Of a stretch of DNA of 64,000 bases, positions 18,212-26,831 are shown piece after piece. Each line of letters starts with the position of its first letter. Position 1 is the stretch's first letter. Below the pieces are notes generated by a model. That model did not search any database, was not told the origin of the DNA, and saw only the letters and a list, made by a program, of their open reading frames with translations. Source of the stretch: DATFVJ01 sp963826515 (lineage in GTDB: Bacteria; Actinomycetota; Actinomycetes; Streptosporangiales; Streptosporangiaceae); NCBI GenBank assembly GCA_963826515.1, contig CAWGXI010000018.1, positions 271,527 to 335,526 on the forward strand, in the 5' to 3' direction. A program made the position numbers and the translations under genes.

Positions 18212-19456
18212 CTAGACCGCGGTGAAGACGAGCGCGACGTTGTGGCCGCCGAAGCCGAACGAGTTGTTCAGCGCGGCTGCTGGTCCATGCCCGCTGTGGT
18301 GCAGCTGGCGTGGCTCGGTGGCGATGTCAACGCCTGCGGCGGCGATCTCATCGTCGAGATCGTCTACGTTGATGCTTGGCGGGGCGACGCGGTCGCGCAG
18401 CGCGCAGATGGCCGCCACCGATTCGAGCGCTCCCGCCCCCCCGATCAGGTGTCCGGTCATCGACTTGGTGGCGGACACGACGGCGTCGCCGATCTCACGC
18501 CTGATGGCGAGCGCTTCCGGTCCATCGCCCGCGGGCGTCGACGTCGCGTGCGCGTTAACGTGCATGACCTGATGCGGCTCCACGCCGGCGTCGGCGAGGG
18601 CGTGGCGCATGGCCAGGCCGGCACCCGTGCCGTCGGGCTCGGGCTGTGCGATGTGGTGGGCATCCGCCGAGTAACCCGCACCTGCCGCGATCGCGATGAC
18701 GCGCGCGCCGCGCCGCGCCGCGTGCCCGGCCGATTCGAGCACGACCGCGGCGGCTCCCTCGCCGAGCACGAAGCCGTCCCTGCCCTTGTCGAAGGGCCGC
18801 GACGCCCGCTCGGGCTCGTCGTTGCGAACGGACAGGGCCCGCATCGCAGCGAAGGACGCGACGTGCAGCGCGTGGATCGGCGCCTCGGTCCCGCCCGCCA
18901 CGACCACGTCCGCACGGCCGGATCGGATCATGTCCATGCCGTATCCGATGGCCTCCGCGCCCGACGAGCACGCGCTCGCCGGGGCGTGCGCACCCGCGCG
19001 GGCACGCAGTTCCAGGCTGATCCAGCCAGCGGAGCCGTTCGGCATCAGCATCGGGACGCTGAACGGCGAGACTCGCTGCCAGCCCTTCTCCTTGAGCGTG
19101 TCGTAGGTGTTCAGCGTGGAGATCAGGCCGCCGACCCCGCTGGAGAACACCACGCCGAGCCGTTCGGGCTCGACTTGCAGGTCGCCGGCGTCGCGCCACG
19201 CCTCCCGTGCCGCGACGACGGCGAACTGCTCACAACGGTCCATCCGGCGGGCCGTCACCCGGCCGAGCACTGTCGCCGGGTCGACGGCCGCCTCGGCCGC
19301 GATCTTGACCGGGAGGTCAGCTACCCACCCGTGGCTGAGCCGCCGTACCCCGGAACTGCCCGCGAGCATCGCGGTCCAGGTCGACGGAATGTCCCCGCCC
19401 AGCGGAGTGGTCGCGCCGAGCCCGGTTACCACGACGCTGACCTGGTCTCTTGCCAC
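18212..19456 (-). CDS. fabF: 3-oxoacyl-ACP synthase II
   Basis: 414-residue thiolase-fold condensing enzyme that elongates acyl-ACP with malonyl-ACP. The catalytic triad is visible: Cys163 in ASACSSGAEA, His303 in VNAHATSTPAGD, His336 in KSMTGHLIGGAGALES. The C-terminal FGFGGHNVALVF is typical. It lies between acpP and accD. A 90-base gap to accD contains no obvious terminator. Confidence 0.96.
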   Translation of the reverse strand: MARDQVSVVVTGLGATTPLGGDIPSTWTAMLAGSSGVRRLSHGWVADLPVKIAAEAAVDPATVLGRVTARRMDRCEQFAVVAAREAWRDAGDLQVEPERLGVVFSSGVGGLISTLNTYDTLKEKGWQRVSPFSVPMLMPNGSAGWISLELRARAGAHAPASACSSGAEAIGYGMDMIRSGRADVVVAGGTEAPIHALHVASFAAMRALSVRNDEPERASRPFDKGRDGFVLGEGAAAVVLESAGHAARRGARVIAIAAGAGYSADAHHIAQPEPDGTGAGLAMRHALADAGVEPHQVMHVNAHATSTPAGDGPEALAIRREIGDAVVSATKSMTGHLIGGAGALESVAAICALRDRVAPPSINVDDLDDEIAAAGVDIATEPRQLHHSGHGPAAALNNSFGFGGHNVALVFTAV

Positions 19457-19521
19457 TTGCTGATCGCTCCCTGCTGTAGTCCTGGCCTAATCGCCACGCG
19501 GCTCGCGCCGCATGGGCGAGG

Positions 19522-19776
19522 TCAGGCCGATACCGCCGACCGCTGCACGTAGCTGATGACGTCCTGAACGGTCCCGAGGTTCTTCAGCTCATCGTCGGGG
19601 ATCTCCACGCCGAACTTGTCCTGCGCAGCGACCGCGATCTCGACCATGGAAAGCGAATCGATGTCGAGGTCATCGACGAAGTTCTTGCTCGGGGTCACCT
19701 CGTCGGCGGGCACCCCCGCGATCTCGTCGATGATCTCGCCGAGGCCGGCAAGGATTTCCTGTTCGGTCAGCGCCAT
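19522..19776 (-). CDS. acpP: Acyl carrier protein
   Basis: 84-residue acidic four-helix carrier of fatty-acid synthesis. The phosphopantetheine attachment Ser41 stands in VDDLDIDSLSMVEIAVAAQD. Standard length. Spacing is 65 bases to fabF and 92 to fabH. AGAAGGAGAA precedes the ATG, an exceptionally good ribosome site that fits high ACP demand. Confidence 0.97.
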   Translation of the reverse strand: MALTEQEILAGLGEIIDEIAGVPADEVTPSKNFVDDLDIDSLSMVEIAVAAQDKFGVEIPDDELKNLGTVQDVISYVQRSAVSA

Positions 19777-19868
19777 GTTGCGTGTTCTCCTTCTCGTAGG
19801 TTCTCGTAATGGGTCATGAAATGATTTCCTGCTTACCCAGCCACCGGGCCCGTAGCCCCGGAAGGCGA

Positions 19869-20834
19869 TCAGGGCATGAGGATTACCTGGGCAGCGTAGG
19901 TGAGCCCGGCACCAAATCCGAGCACAAGCACCGGTGCGCCCGAGCGGAGGTGGCCCTTCTCCGTCATCCTGGCAAGCGCGAGCGGGATCGAGGCTGACGA
20001 CGTGTTGCCGGCCTCGACGATGTCGTCGGCCACCATGACATGAGGCACGCGTAGCTGGCGTGCGATCGCCTCCACGATGCGCAGGTTCGCCTGGTGCGGG
20101 ACGAACGCAGCGAGTTCTGACGGCTCGATTCCGGCCCGCTCGCAGGCGGCCATCGCGACCGGCGCTAGCGACGTGGTGGCCCAGCGGAAGACCGACTGGC
20201 CCTCCTGGAAGAGAAAGGACTCACGGCCGGGGATGACGATCTTGTCCGCGTGCTCGCCCGCGCTGCCCCACACGACCGGCCCGATCCCGGCTTCCTCGGC
20301 CGAGTCGGTCGCCGTCACCACCGCGGCGCCCGCGCCGTCGGCGAAGATGATGCAGGTCGACCGGTCGGTCCAGTCGACCCACGAGGACAGCTTCTCCGCG
20401 CCGATGACGAGCGCCGACCGTGCCGACCCGGCCCGCACCCCATCGCTGGCGCTCGCGAGCGCATAGCAGAATCCGGCGCAGGCGGCGTTCAGGTCGTAGG
20501 CGCCGGGCGCGGTGATGCCGAGCCGGTGCGCCACCGTGGCGGAGGTGTTGGGAATCTGCGCTTCCTGCGTGCACGTCGCGACGATGACCAGGTCGATATC
20601 GGCCGCCGGCAGTCCGCTGGCGGCAAGCGCCTTACCACCGGCCGCCACCGCCATGTCCGCGACACTCTCCTCGGGCCCGGCGATCCGCCGGCTCGAGATG
20701 CCGACCCGGCTGCGGATCCACTCGTCGCTCGTCTGGATGGTGGCGGCGAGGTCGTGGTTGGTGACGATGTTGGCGGGCTGGTAACCGCCGAACGCCATGA
20801 TCCGCGCGGCGGGTGCGCCAGCGGGCAGGTGCAT
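19869..20834 (-). CDS. fabH: 3-oxoacyl-ACP synthase III
   Basis: 321 residues from ATG 20834. FabH starts chain growth by condensing an acyl-CoA primer with malonyl-ACP. The triad is Cys119 in DLNAACAGF, His247 in VPHQANLRI and Asn277 in EAGNTSSAS. I chose 20834 because GAGAGGG lies 6 bases before it. A second ATG at 20849 overlaps the fabD stop (ATGA) and would add MRGTH. Either way the two genes are translationally linked. Primer preference (branched in most actinomycetes) cannot be read directly. Confidence 0.95.
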   Translation of the reverse strand: MHLPAGAPAARIMAFGGYQPANIVTNHDLAATIQTSDEWIRSRVGISSRRIAGPEESVADMAVAAGGKALAASGLPAADIDLVIVATCTQEAQIPNTSATVAHRLGITAPGAYDLNAACAGFCYALASASDGVRAGSARSALVIGAEKLSSWVDWTDRSTCIIFADGAGAAVVTATDSAEEAGIGPVVWGSAGEHADKIVIPGRESFLFQEGQSVFRWATTSLAPVAMAACERAGIEPSELAAFVPHQANLRIVEAIARQLRVPHVMVADDIVEAGNTSSASIPLALARMTEKGHLRSGAPVLVLGFGAGLTYAAQVILMP

Positions 20835-20845
20835 GTGAGTCCCTC

Positions 20846-22048
20846 TCATTCCGCTGTCTCTGGCTGAAGCCTGACCAGGGGCTGACCCGCGCTGACCGGG
20901 TCCGCGTCCTCGACCAGCCACTCCAGCACATGACCCGCGCATGGCGCGAGCACCGGGTGCTTACTGCCGCGCGCGTCTACGTGACCAATTTCCGCGCCGG
21001 CCTGCACCTGCCCATCCCCGTTCAGCGCCGTGTGGCCGGTTGTCATTCCTGGTCCGGCGCGGAACGTGCCGCCGAGGGGTGCGACGAGCAGCCGCCACTC
21101 TGGCGTGTCCGACGCGGTATGCACGGCGTGCGCGGCGACGAGGCCGCGGGCCGCGTCAAGTTCCGCTGGGGTTTTCAAGGCAAGCAGCGCCGCGCCAGGC
21201 AGCGCGCGGCGGGCCAGGGCGGTGAGGGTGCCGGCGGGTGGCAGCTCGATGATGGCGCTGGCCCCGAGGCCGGCCAGCGTCCGCATGCACGCATCCCAGC
21301 GGACCGGCTCGCTGGCCTGGGCCACGACCCGCTCCAGCCATTCGGCGCCTGTGCGCACGGCTGTCCCGTCGCGATTGGAAAGCAGCGTGGTGCGAGGGTC
21401 GCTGACCGTGATGCCTGCTGCCGCCTGGCGCAGCGCGCCGGTGGCCGGGGCCATGTGGCGGGTGTGAAACGCGCCCGCGACCTGCAGCGGGCGCAGCCTC
21501 GTGCCGGCCGGCGGATCGGCGGCGAGCGCGTCAAGCCGCGCCTTCGTCCCTGCGGCGACGATCTGGCCTGCGCTGTTCACGTTAGCCGGGGTCAGCCCGT
21601 TCGCGCTCAGCACGGCGAGCACGGCCTGCTCTTCGCCGCCGAGTATCGCCGTCATGCCTGTCTGCTCGGCGGCCGCGGCCCGGGCCATCGCCTCACCGCG
21701 CACGCGGACCAGCCGAATTGCGTCGGCAGGACTGACCACCCCTGCGATGGCGCCCGCGGCGAGTTCGCCGACGCTGTGTCCTGCGACGGCGCCTGACAGC
21801 CGCCACGCCTCCTCGATGTGGCCGAACAGCGCCCCGGCAGCGGCCATCGCGGCCGCGACAAGCAACGGCTGCGCGGTCGCCGTGTCGCGGATCTCGTCGG
21901 CACTGGCGGTGCTGCCGCAGCGCGCGAGATCGCGGCCGGCGAGTTCCGACCACGCGGCGAGTTCCGCTGGCACACCAGGAAGCTCAAGCCATGGGGAAAG
22001 GAAACCCGGAACCTGGGCACCCTGGCCGGGAGCGACGATGACGAGCAT
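20846..22048 (-). CDS. fabD: Malonyl-CoA:ACP transacylase with a C-terminal biotinyl/lipoyl-like domain
   Basis: 400 residues, about 90 longer than a plain FabD. The transacylase part (1-310) has the nucleophile Ser92 in VAGHSVGELAAG, preceded by APGQGAQVPGFLSPW, and a catalytic His in VAGAFHTRHMAPA. Residues about 315-400 read PEWRLLVAPLGGTFRAGPG, then GDGQVQAGAEIGHVDARG and APCAGHVLEWLVEDADPV, ending SAGQPLVRLQP. That is the hammerhead pattern of biotinyl/lipoyl carrier domains, but the usual EAMK modification site is replaced by sequence around DARGSKHPV. The domain therefore probably cannot be biotinylated at the standard lysine. First gene of the fatty-acid operon after the regulator. 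Confidence 0.93.
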   Translation of the reverse strand: MLVIVAPGQGAQVPGFLSPWLELPGVPAELAAWSELAGRDLARCGSTASADEIRDTATAQPLLVAAAMAAAGALFGHIEEAWRLSGAVAGHSVGELAAGAIAGVVSPADAIRLVRVRGEAMARAAAAEQTGMTAILGGEEQAVLAVLSANGLTPANVNSAGQIVAAGTKARLDALAADPPAGTRLRPLQVAGAFHTRHMAPATGALRQAAAGITVSDPRTTLLSNRDGTAVRTGAEWLERVVAQASEPVRWDACMRTLAGLGASAIIELPPAGTLTALARRALPGAALLALKTPAELDAARGLVAAHAVHTASDTPEWRLLVAPLGGTFRAGPGMTTGHTALNGDGQVQAGAEIGHVDARGSKHPVLAPCAGHVLEWLVEDADPVSAGQPLVRLQPETAE

Positions 22049-22115
22049 GCTTCCACCCTGCCCTGTAGAACTCCGCTATAAGAATGCAGAGAAGTACGAA
22101 GTTGGCTGCTCAGAC

Positions 22116-22134
22116 CTTGTAGGTATTCTACAAG
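22116..22134. promoter_or_regulatory. Perfect palindrome between the regulator gene and fabD
   Basis: CTTGTAG-GTATT-CTACAAG, a 7-bp perfect inverted repeat with a 5-base spacer. It overlaps the stop codon of the PucR-type regulator and lies about 70 bases upstream of fabD. AT-rich relative to its surroundings. No U tract follows on the minus strand, so an operator (possibly for the regulator just upstream) is more likely than a terminator. Confidence 0.45.
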
Positions 22135-23396
22135 TCTTGTGTGCTTGTGATCGGTGTAGGCGACGAAATGACCCCGTTAGCCGTCTTGTCCAGGCCCACG
22201 ACCCGTCCCTTGGCATGCTGCCTGGCCGCGAGCCGGCCCATCGTCACCGCGATCTGCAGCGCGAACGTGCCGCGGCCGTCGCCGGGCAGGTGACCGGTGA
22301 GCTCGGCGATGCGCCGCAGCCGGTAGCGGACCGTGTTGGGGTGCACGAAAAGGAGCCGGGCGGTGGCTTCGAGCGACAGGCCCTGCTCCAGGTAGGCGGC
22401 GAGCGTGTCGAGCAGCGGCGAGCCGCCCCGCAGCAGCGGTTCGTAGACCTCGCTGATGAGCTTGTCGCGGGCCTCCTGATCGCCGTCGAGCGCGCGCTCA
22501 GGCAGCAGGTCGTCGGCTTCCACCGGGCGCGGGGCGTCCGGCCACGCGGGCGCGGCGCGCAGCCCGGCCAGGGCGGCGCGGGCCGAATGGGAGGCCGACT
22601 GCAGGTCGGGCACGGCCGGGCCGACGACCACTGCGCCCGCACCGAACCTGCCCGCGAACTGCGTGGCCGCCTTGACCGGATCGGACGCGCCGCCGACCAG
22701 CACGATCAGCCGGTGTCCCTGCACGCCGGCGAGCAGGTCAAGCCGCGCACGGCGGGCAAGAATCCGCAGCTCGTCGATGACAGCCTCAGGCTCTGCCTCA
22801 TCCGCATGCCCCACGATGGCCACCACGGGTGACGACGACCACCGCAGCGCCGAGGTCCACGAGTGCATGCTGTCGTGCACCTCGCCGTGCAGGAGTTCAT
22901 CCACCACGAGCGCCTCGAGGCGCGCGTCCCAGGCGCCGCGTGCCTCGGCGGCCCGCGCGTACACCTGCGCCGCGCCGAACGCTACCTCCCTGGTGTAGCG
23001 CAGCACCGCCTCGCGCAGTTCCACCTCACCGCCGGGCGCGGCGAGCTGATCGACCTGGGCCTCCACCACGTCGATGACGACACGCACCATCTCCACGGTC
23101 TGCTGCAGCGACACCGCCCTGGTCAGCTCGCGCGGCGCGGTGCCGAACACCTCACCGGTGACGGCCGGCCGGTCCTTCTCCGGGTGCTTTATCCAGTCGA
23201 CGAATGCCGCCACGCCGGCCTGGGCGACCAGCCCGATCCAGGACCTGTTCTCCGCCGACATCGCGCGGAACCAGGCCAGCCGCTGCTCCATCGACGCCAC
23301 GGCCGCCGTGCCGAGGCTGCCCATGGCACGCTCGAGCCGTCGCACGGTGGCGGGACGCACCCGGCCGCCCTGTCGTTGGGGTGGGTTGGCTCTCAT
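22128..23396 (-). CDS. PucR/CdaR-type transcriptional regulator of fatty-acid synthesis (FasR-like)
   Basis: 422 residues from ATG 23396. The frame is open to 23579, but the extra 61 residues are low-complexity. A helical N-terminal domain (RLERAMGSLGTAAVASMEQRL, WIGLVAQAGVAAFVDWI) is followed by a GGDEF-related middle domain. The C-terminal PucR helix-turn-helix reads LSLEATARLLFVHPNTVRYR and RLRRIAELTGHLPGD. The same architecture sits directly upstream of fabD in Streptomyces (FasR, an activator of the fab operon). Assignment as FasR rests on synteny plus architecture. It is separated from fabD by only 79 bases that contain the palindrome at 22116-22134. Confidence 0.85.
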   Translation of the reverse strand: MRANPPQRQGGRVRPATVRRLERAMGSLGTAAVASMEQRLAWFRAMSAENRSWIGLVAQAGVAAFVDWIKHPEKDRPAVTGEVFGTAPRELTRAVSLQQTVEMVRVVIDVVEAQVDQLAAPGGEVELREAVLRYTREVAFGAAQVYARAAEARGAWDARLEALVVDELLHGEVHDSMHSWTSALRWSSSPVVAIVGHADEAEPEAVIDELRILARRARLDLLAGVQGHRLIVLVGGASDPVKAATQFAGRFGAGAVVVGPAVPDLQSASHSARAALAGLRAAPAWPDAPRPVEADDLLPERALDGDQEARDKLISEVYEPLLRGGSPLLDTLAAYLEQGLSLEATARLLFVHPNTVRYRLRRIAELTGHLPGDGRGTFALQIAVTMGRLAARQHAKGRVVGLDKTANGVISSPTPITSTQDL

Positions 23397-23617
23397 CACC
23401 ACCACCCTGCCACTTCGGGAAAGGGGCTGCGCCGCGCAACCCGCCCGGTAGAGCCCACTTCCTGGCGTACAGAAGCCCGGTGACGGGCGGGCGGCGCGGA
23501 CGCCGGCCGCAGCATGCGCCGTGGCGGCAGCCGTCGCCGCGTTCGGCTGGCGCGGGTTACGCCGGGTGGGGTTCTTCACCCTGTGGACCTTGCGCTGATC
23601 CCGGCTAAGGTCGTCGG

Positions 23618-24652
23618 ATGGAACCGGTCCAGGCGCTACAGAAGATCGCCTTTCTGCTCGAACGTGCGAACGAGCCCACCTACCGGGTGCGCGCGTTCCG
23701 CCGCGCCGCTGACGTGGCAGCCAAACTGCCCGCGGCGGAGCTCGCCGACCGGGCCAGCAGCGGCAGGCTCACTGACCTGCCGGGGATCGGCGACGTGACG
23801 GCGGCCGTCATCGCCGAGGCGCTCGGCGGCGAGATCCCCGTCTACCTGCGGCGGCTGGAGGCGACAGAAGGCACCGAGCCGGCCGGCGCGGCGGCCGAAC
23901 TGCGCGCCGCGCTCCGTGGTGACCTGCACACCCATTCCGACTGGTCCGACGGCGGCAGCCCGATCGGGGAGATGGCGGCGGCGGCACAGGCGGTCGGCCA
24001 TGGGTACATCGCGCTGACTGACCACTCGCCGCGGCTGACCGTGGCGAACGGTCTTGATCCCGAACGGCTGCGCGGGCAGCTACGACTGGTCGGCGAACTC
24101 AACGAACGGCTGGCGCCCTTCCGGATCCTGACCGGGATCGAGGTCGACATTCTCGATGACGGCTCGCTCGACCAGGAACCTGACCTGCTCGACCAGCTTG
24201 ACGTGGTGGTGGCGAGCGTGCACTCGAAACTGCGGATGGAATCTGAGGCCATGACAAGGCGGATGGCCGCCGCCGTCGCCAACCCGCGAGTCGACGTGCT
24301 CGGGCACTGCACGGGCAGGATCGTGCAAGGCGGCGGCAGGCGCGCTGGCGGGCGGACCAGGCCCGAGTCGCAGTTCGATCCCGGCGCGGTGTTCGGCGCG
24401 TGCCTTGAGCATGGTGTCGCGGTCGAGATCAACAGCAGGCCTGACCGGCTCGACCCGCCGAAGCGGCTGCTCCGGCTGGCCTTCGAGGCGGGCTGCGTGT
24501 TCTCCATCGACTCTGACGCGCACGCGCCCGGACAGCTCGACTGGCAGCCGAACGGATGCGAGCGCGCCGCGCTCTGCGGCATCCCCGCCGAGCGGGTGGT
24601 CAACACCGGGGCCCTGGACGATCTTCTCGCCTGGACCAGCCGTAGCCACTGA
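23618..24652 (+). CDS. PHP-domain phosphoesterase with N-terminal helix-hairpin-helix (PolX-like layout)
   Basis: 344 residues. The N-terminal part resembles the helical and HhH region of family-X DNA polymerases: NEPTYRVRAFRRAADV and LTDLPGIGDVTAAVIAEA (about 53-70). Then comes a complete PHP metallo-phosphoesterase: DLHTHSDWSDGGSPIGEM, IALTDHSPRLTVANG, ILTGIEVDILDDGSLD, VVASVHSKLRM, VLGHCTGRI, EINSRPDRLDPP and FSIDSDAHAPGQL supply the metal-binding His/Asp/Glu set. The polymerase palm is absent. Likely a nuclease or phosphatase; the substrate is unknown. Confidence 0.87.
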   Translation: MEPVQALQKIAFLLERANEPTYRVRAFRRAADVAAKLPAAELADRASSGRLTDLPGIGDVTAAVIAEALGGEIPVYLRRLEATEGTEPAGAAAELRAALRGDLHTHSDWSDGGSPIGEMAAAAQAVGHGYIALTDHSPRLTVANGLDPERLRGQLRLVGELNERLAPFRILTGIEVDILDDGSLDQEPDLLDQLDVVVASVHSKLRMESEAMTRRMAAAVANPRVDVLGHCTGRIVQGGGRRAGGRTRPESQFDPGAVFGACLEHGVAVEINSRPDRLDPPKRLLRLAFEAGCVFSIDSDAHAPGQLDWQPNGCERAALCGIPAERVVNTGALDDLLAWTSRSH

Positions 24653-24824
24653 CACGTTGTGCCAGAGCCGGCGGGTATCCACAGAACCTCGTTCGGCCAC
24701 GCCATCCGCTTGACAACCTGTCACGATCATGGATTCTCCTGAAGTGGCCGGGAGAGGCCACAGTGGCTCTAACCTGCGACGATGCCAGAATCCGAGTGGC
24801 CCGGAGTGGCTGGTGGAGTGTGGA

Positions 24825-25160
24825 TCAGGGCGGGTTCTGATCCCCGTTCTGCTCCCCGGAAACCGTCATTCGCCGCAGCTCAGCGGCGCGCTCCTCCGGG
24901 GTCATCGCGCGGAGTTCAGCGATCCGCTGGCGGCCCAGAGCCCGTGGCCCCGGCTGGTCCCCGGTGTATTGATTCCGGCCTCGGGCGAGGCGGAGCTTGT
25001 CCGCCTCCTCCTCGGTGGGGGTGCCCCAGCAGATGTTCTCCGGGTAGCGGTTGTTGCCGGGGTCGCCGTCGAGGTGGCGGCACCGCATGCCGGGCGGCTT
25101 CGGCCGGTGGAAGGCCTCCAGCACGAGGCGGTCCACGAACAGCCTGTGCTTCGTGAACAC
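24825..25160 (-). pseudogene. Chimeric ORF: IS4-type transposase scrap fused to an HNH endonuclease remnant
   Basis: The first dozen codons (VFTKHRLFVDR) continue a transposase sequence (ALLDRALSEYAWVFT..RLFVDR) seen in IS4-type elements. From about 25125 the frame switches to HNH endonuclease sequence: LVLEAFHRPKPPGMRCRHLD, then GDPGNNRYPENICWGTPTEE. That HNH core (His-Asn region with DGDPGNNR..NI.WGT) is recognisable, but the N-terminal half of a normal NUMOD/HNH protein is missing. The tail is charged and Arg/Glu-rich. Probably inactive. Confidence 0.6.
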
Positions 25161-25868
25161 CCAGGCGTACTCGCTCAGCGCCCGGTCCAGCAGGGCCTGC
25201 TCGGCTTCGGCCTTGTCCCCGCCGGACGCCCGGTCACCACCGCGAGCATGCCGCGGGTGGAGGCATCGGTGACCGGCAGGTCCCGCAGCTGCGGATACGG
25301 AGCCGAGTCATCGGATGTCGCGGACCCTAACTCCGCCCGGTTCGCCGGGGTGTCCGGCATCCGGGTTACTGAACCGTCGATGGACCCCAGGTGCAGGCCG
25401 CCGACGGCGACGGCGCGGTAATCGTGGTCCAGGTGCTCAGCGTCCGACGCGGCAAGCGCCATGCCCTGCAGCAGCAGGGCCGGCTCGGCCGGCCGCGTCC
25501 CGCCACGTGGCCAGCACCGTGTCCGTCGGCACCGCGAACGGCACGTGCCAGGGCAGCAGCGCCAGGTCCCCGAACAGCGCGGACAGGATCTCCCCGTAGC
25601 CGGCCTCCGGCATCAGCGCCATCAGCAGCACCGCCCGCAGCGCCGCCGCCATCGTCATCGACCGCCTGGCGGTGCCCTTGACTTTCCCCCGCGGAATCAC
25701 CTGCGCCGCGACCTGGCCGATCACGCCGGGCTGCCCGGTCATCGCATCCAGCTGCCGCTCGATCACCCCGAGCCGGGCGTGGTCAGCCGGATGGCCTCCT
25801 GCCTGGACCCGCCCGTCGCGGCGCACCACCGCCGGCGTGACCGCCACCGGCTTGAGGAACACCACCAC
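25128..25868 (-). pseudogene. IS4-family transposase, N-terminal half with frameshifts
   Basis: From GTG 25868 the minus strand encodes an IS4 N-terminal domain (LGVIERQLDAMTG, TARRSMTMAAALRAVLLMAL, AGYGEILSALFGDL). After a frameshift near 25450 it gives the first catalytic block LGSIDGSVTRMPDTPANRAE (the D of DG is the first Asp of DDE) and SAPYPQLRDLPVTDASTRG. A second shift near 25200 gives EQALLDRALSEYAWVFT. The rest of the DDE domain was replaced by HNH sequence. An imperfect inverted repeat at 26062-26120 lies just upstream. Confidence 0.7.
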
Positions 25869-26061
25869 GTCGCCCGTGCGGATCTCCCCAGCTTTCCGCC
25901 GTCAGCGCGGTCCGCTCTCCTTCCCGCAGCGGCCGGCGCAGCGGCGACCGCAGGTCAGCGACCCGCACCGCGACGATCCCCGCACCCGCCAGGCCACCAG
26001 GCCACCCGTCAGGGACGGCAGCGGCAGTAGCGGGAAACGACACGGCAGGGTACAAAGGCAC

Positions 26062-26120
26062 GAGGGACTCCGGGGATCAGAAGCGGCGTCAGCAACCACT
26101 TCTCTTACCGGGAGTCCCTC
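26062..26120. repeat. Inverted repeat upstream of the IS4-type remnant
   Basis: GAGGGACTCCGG (26062-26073) pairs with CCGGGAGTCCCTC (26108-26120) with one bulged base and a 34-base loop. It may be a terminal or subterminal structure of the decayed element, or a hairpin. Confidence 0.45.
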
Positions 26121-26281
26121 CCGAAAGCCCGCAACCACGGGCAAAAACCTCCCCGCGTGTCGCACCGGCAAGCCCGCCGCCTCAAACGCGATCACGCACC
26201 GTAGCCAATCGCCGGAGCTCCCGCCAGCCCGTGAACAGGCTCATCTACATGGCATTGGGACGGCCCGGTCGGGTAGGTCAG

Positions 26282-26806
26282 TCACCTATTAGGCGGAGGA
26301 GTGCCGTTGGGCCAGATACATGGTGAGGTCGTGCCAATCGACAGCGAGCCGTCTGAGCTGTACTCCAGCGAGATTAGGAAATTCTCTGCTCGTGTGTAGC
26401 CGTGGATGTTCGGTGCGTCAGTCCCCATGCCAGGGTGGTCGGTGATCACGTAGCCTTTCTGCTTCCAGAATCGCAGTACCTGCTGGCCGACGCTGGCGTT
26501 GTCCTGCTTGGTGATCCCGCGCAGCCAGTAGGTACGGGTCACCTGGACGCGCTTGTCGCTGGTGTCGTTCGGATTGATCAGGCAGGGCCCGGTGATGGAG
26601 CCCGGCTGGTACACCTCCAGGCGCGGTGGCGGGATGATCGCACCAGCGGTCTCGTGCAGGATCTGCTCGGCCCTGGCGATGGCGTGCTGCTGGGTCATCG
26701 TGGGATGGGTCACGCCGCTTCCTCCTGAGCATCCGCCGAGGATCAGCGCGCTCAGCAGCGCTGCGATCCCGGCGCGCCACGTGGCCGAGGTGAGTCGCCG
26801 TCTCAT
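26282..26806 (-). CDS. Secreted lipoprotein, unknown function
   Basis: 174 residues from ATG 26806. A typical lipoprotein signal peptide (MRRRLTSATWRAGIAALLSA) is followed by the lipobox LGGC, lipidated Cys about residue 27. The mature part has QQHAIARAEQILHETAGAI, VTRTYWLRGITKQDN and FWKQKGYVITDHPGMG, a pattern seen in actinobacterial lipoproteins encoded next to DUF1023 hydrolases. It is encoded 26 bases after the hydrolase stop, so they form an operon. Residues from the upstream ATG at 26854 are unlikely to be translated. Confidence 0.78.
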   Translation of the reverse strand: MRRRLTSATWRAGIAALLSALILGGCSGGSGVTHPTMTQQHAIARAEQILHETAGAIIPPPRLEVYQPGSITGPCLINPNDTSDKRVQVTRTYWLRGITKQDNASVGQQVLRFWKQKGYVITDHPGMGTDAPNIHGYTRAENFLISLEYSSDGSLSIGTTSPCIWPNGTPPPNR

Positions 26807-26831
26807 GCCGGAGTCCTCCCCGCGCCGACGA

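Noticed and set aside
17195..19552. 785-codon plus-strand open frame over accD and fabF
   Set aside because: Spans two genuine minus-strand genes; a GC-driven shadow.
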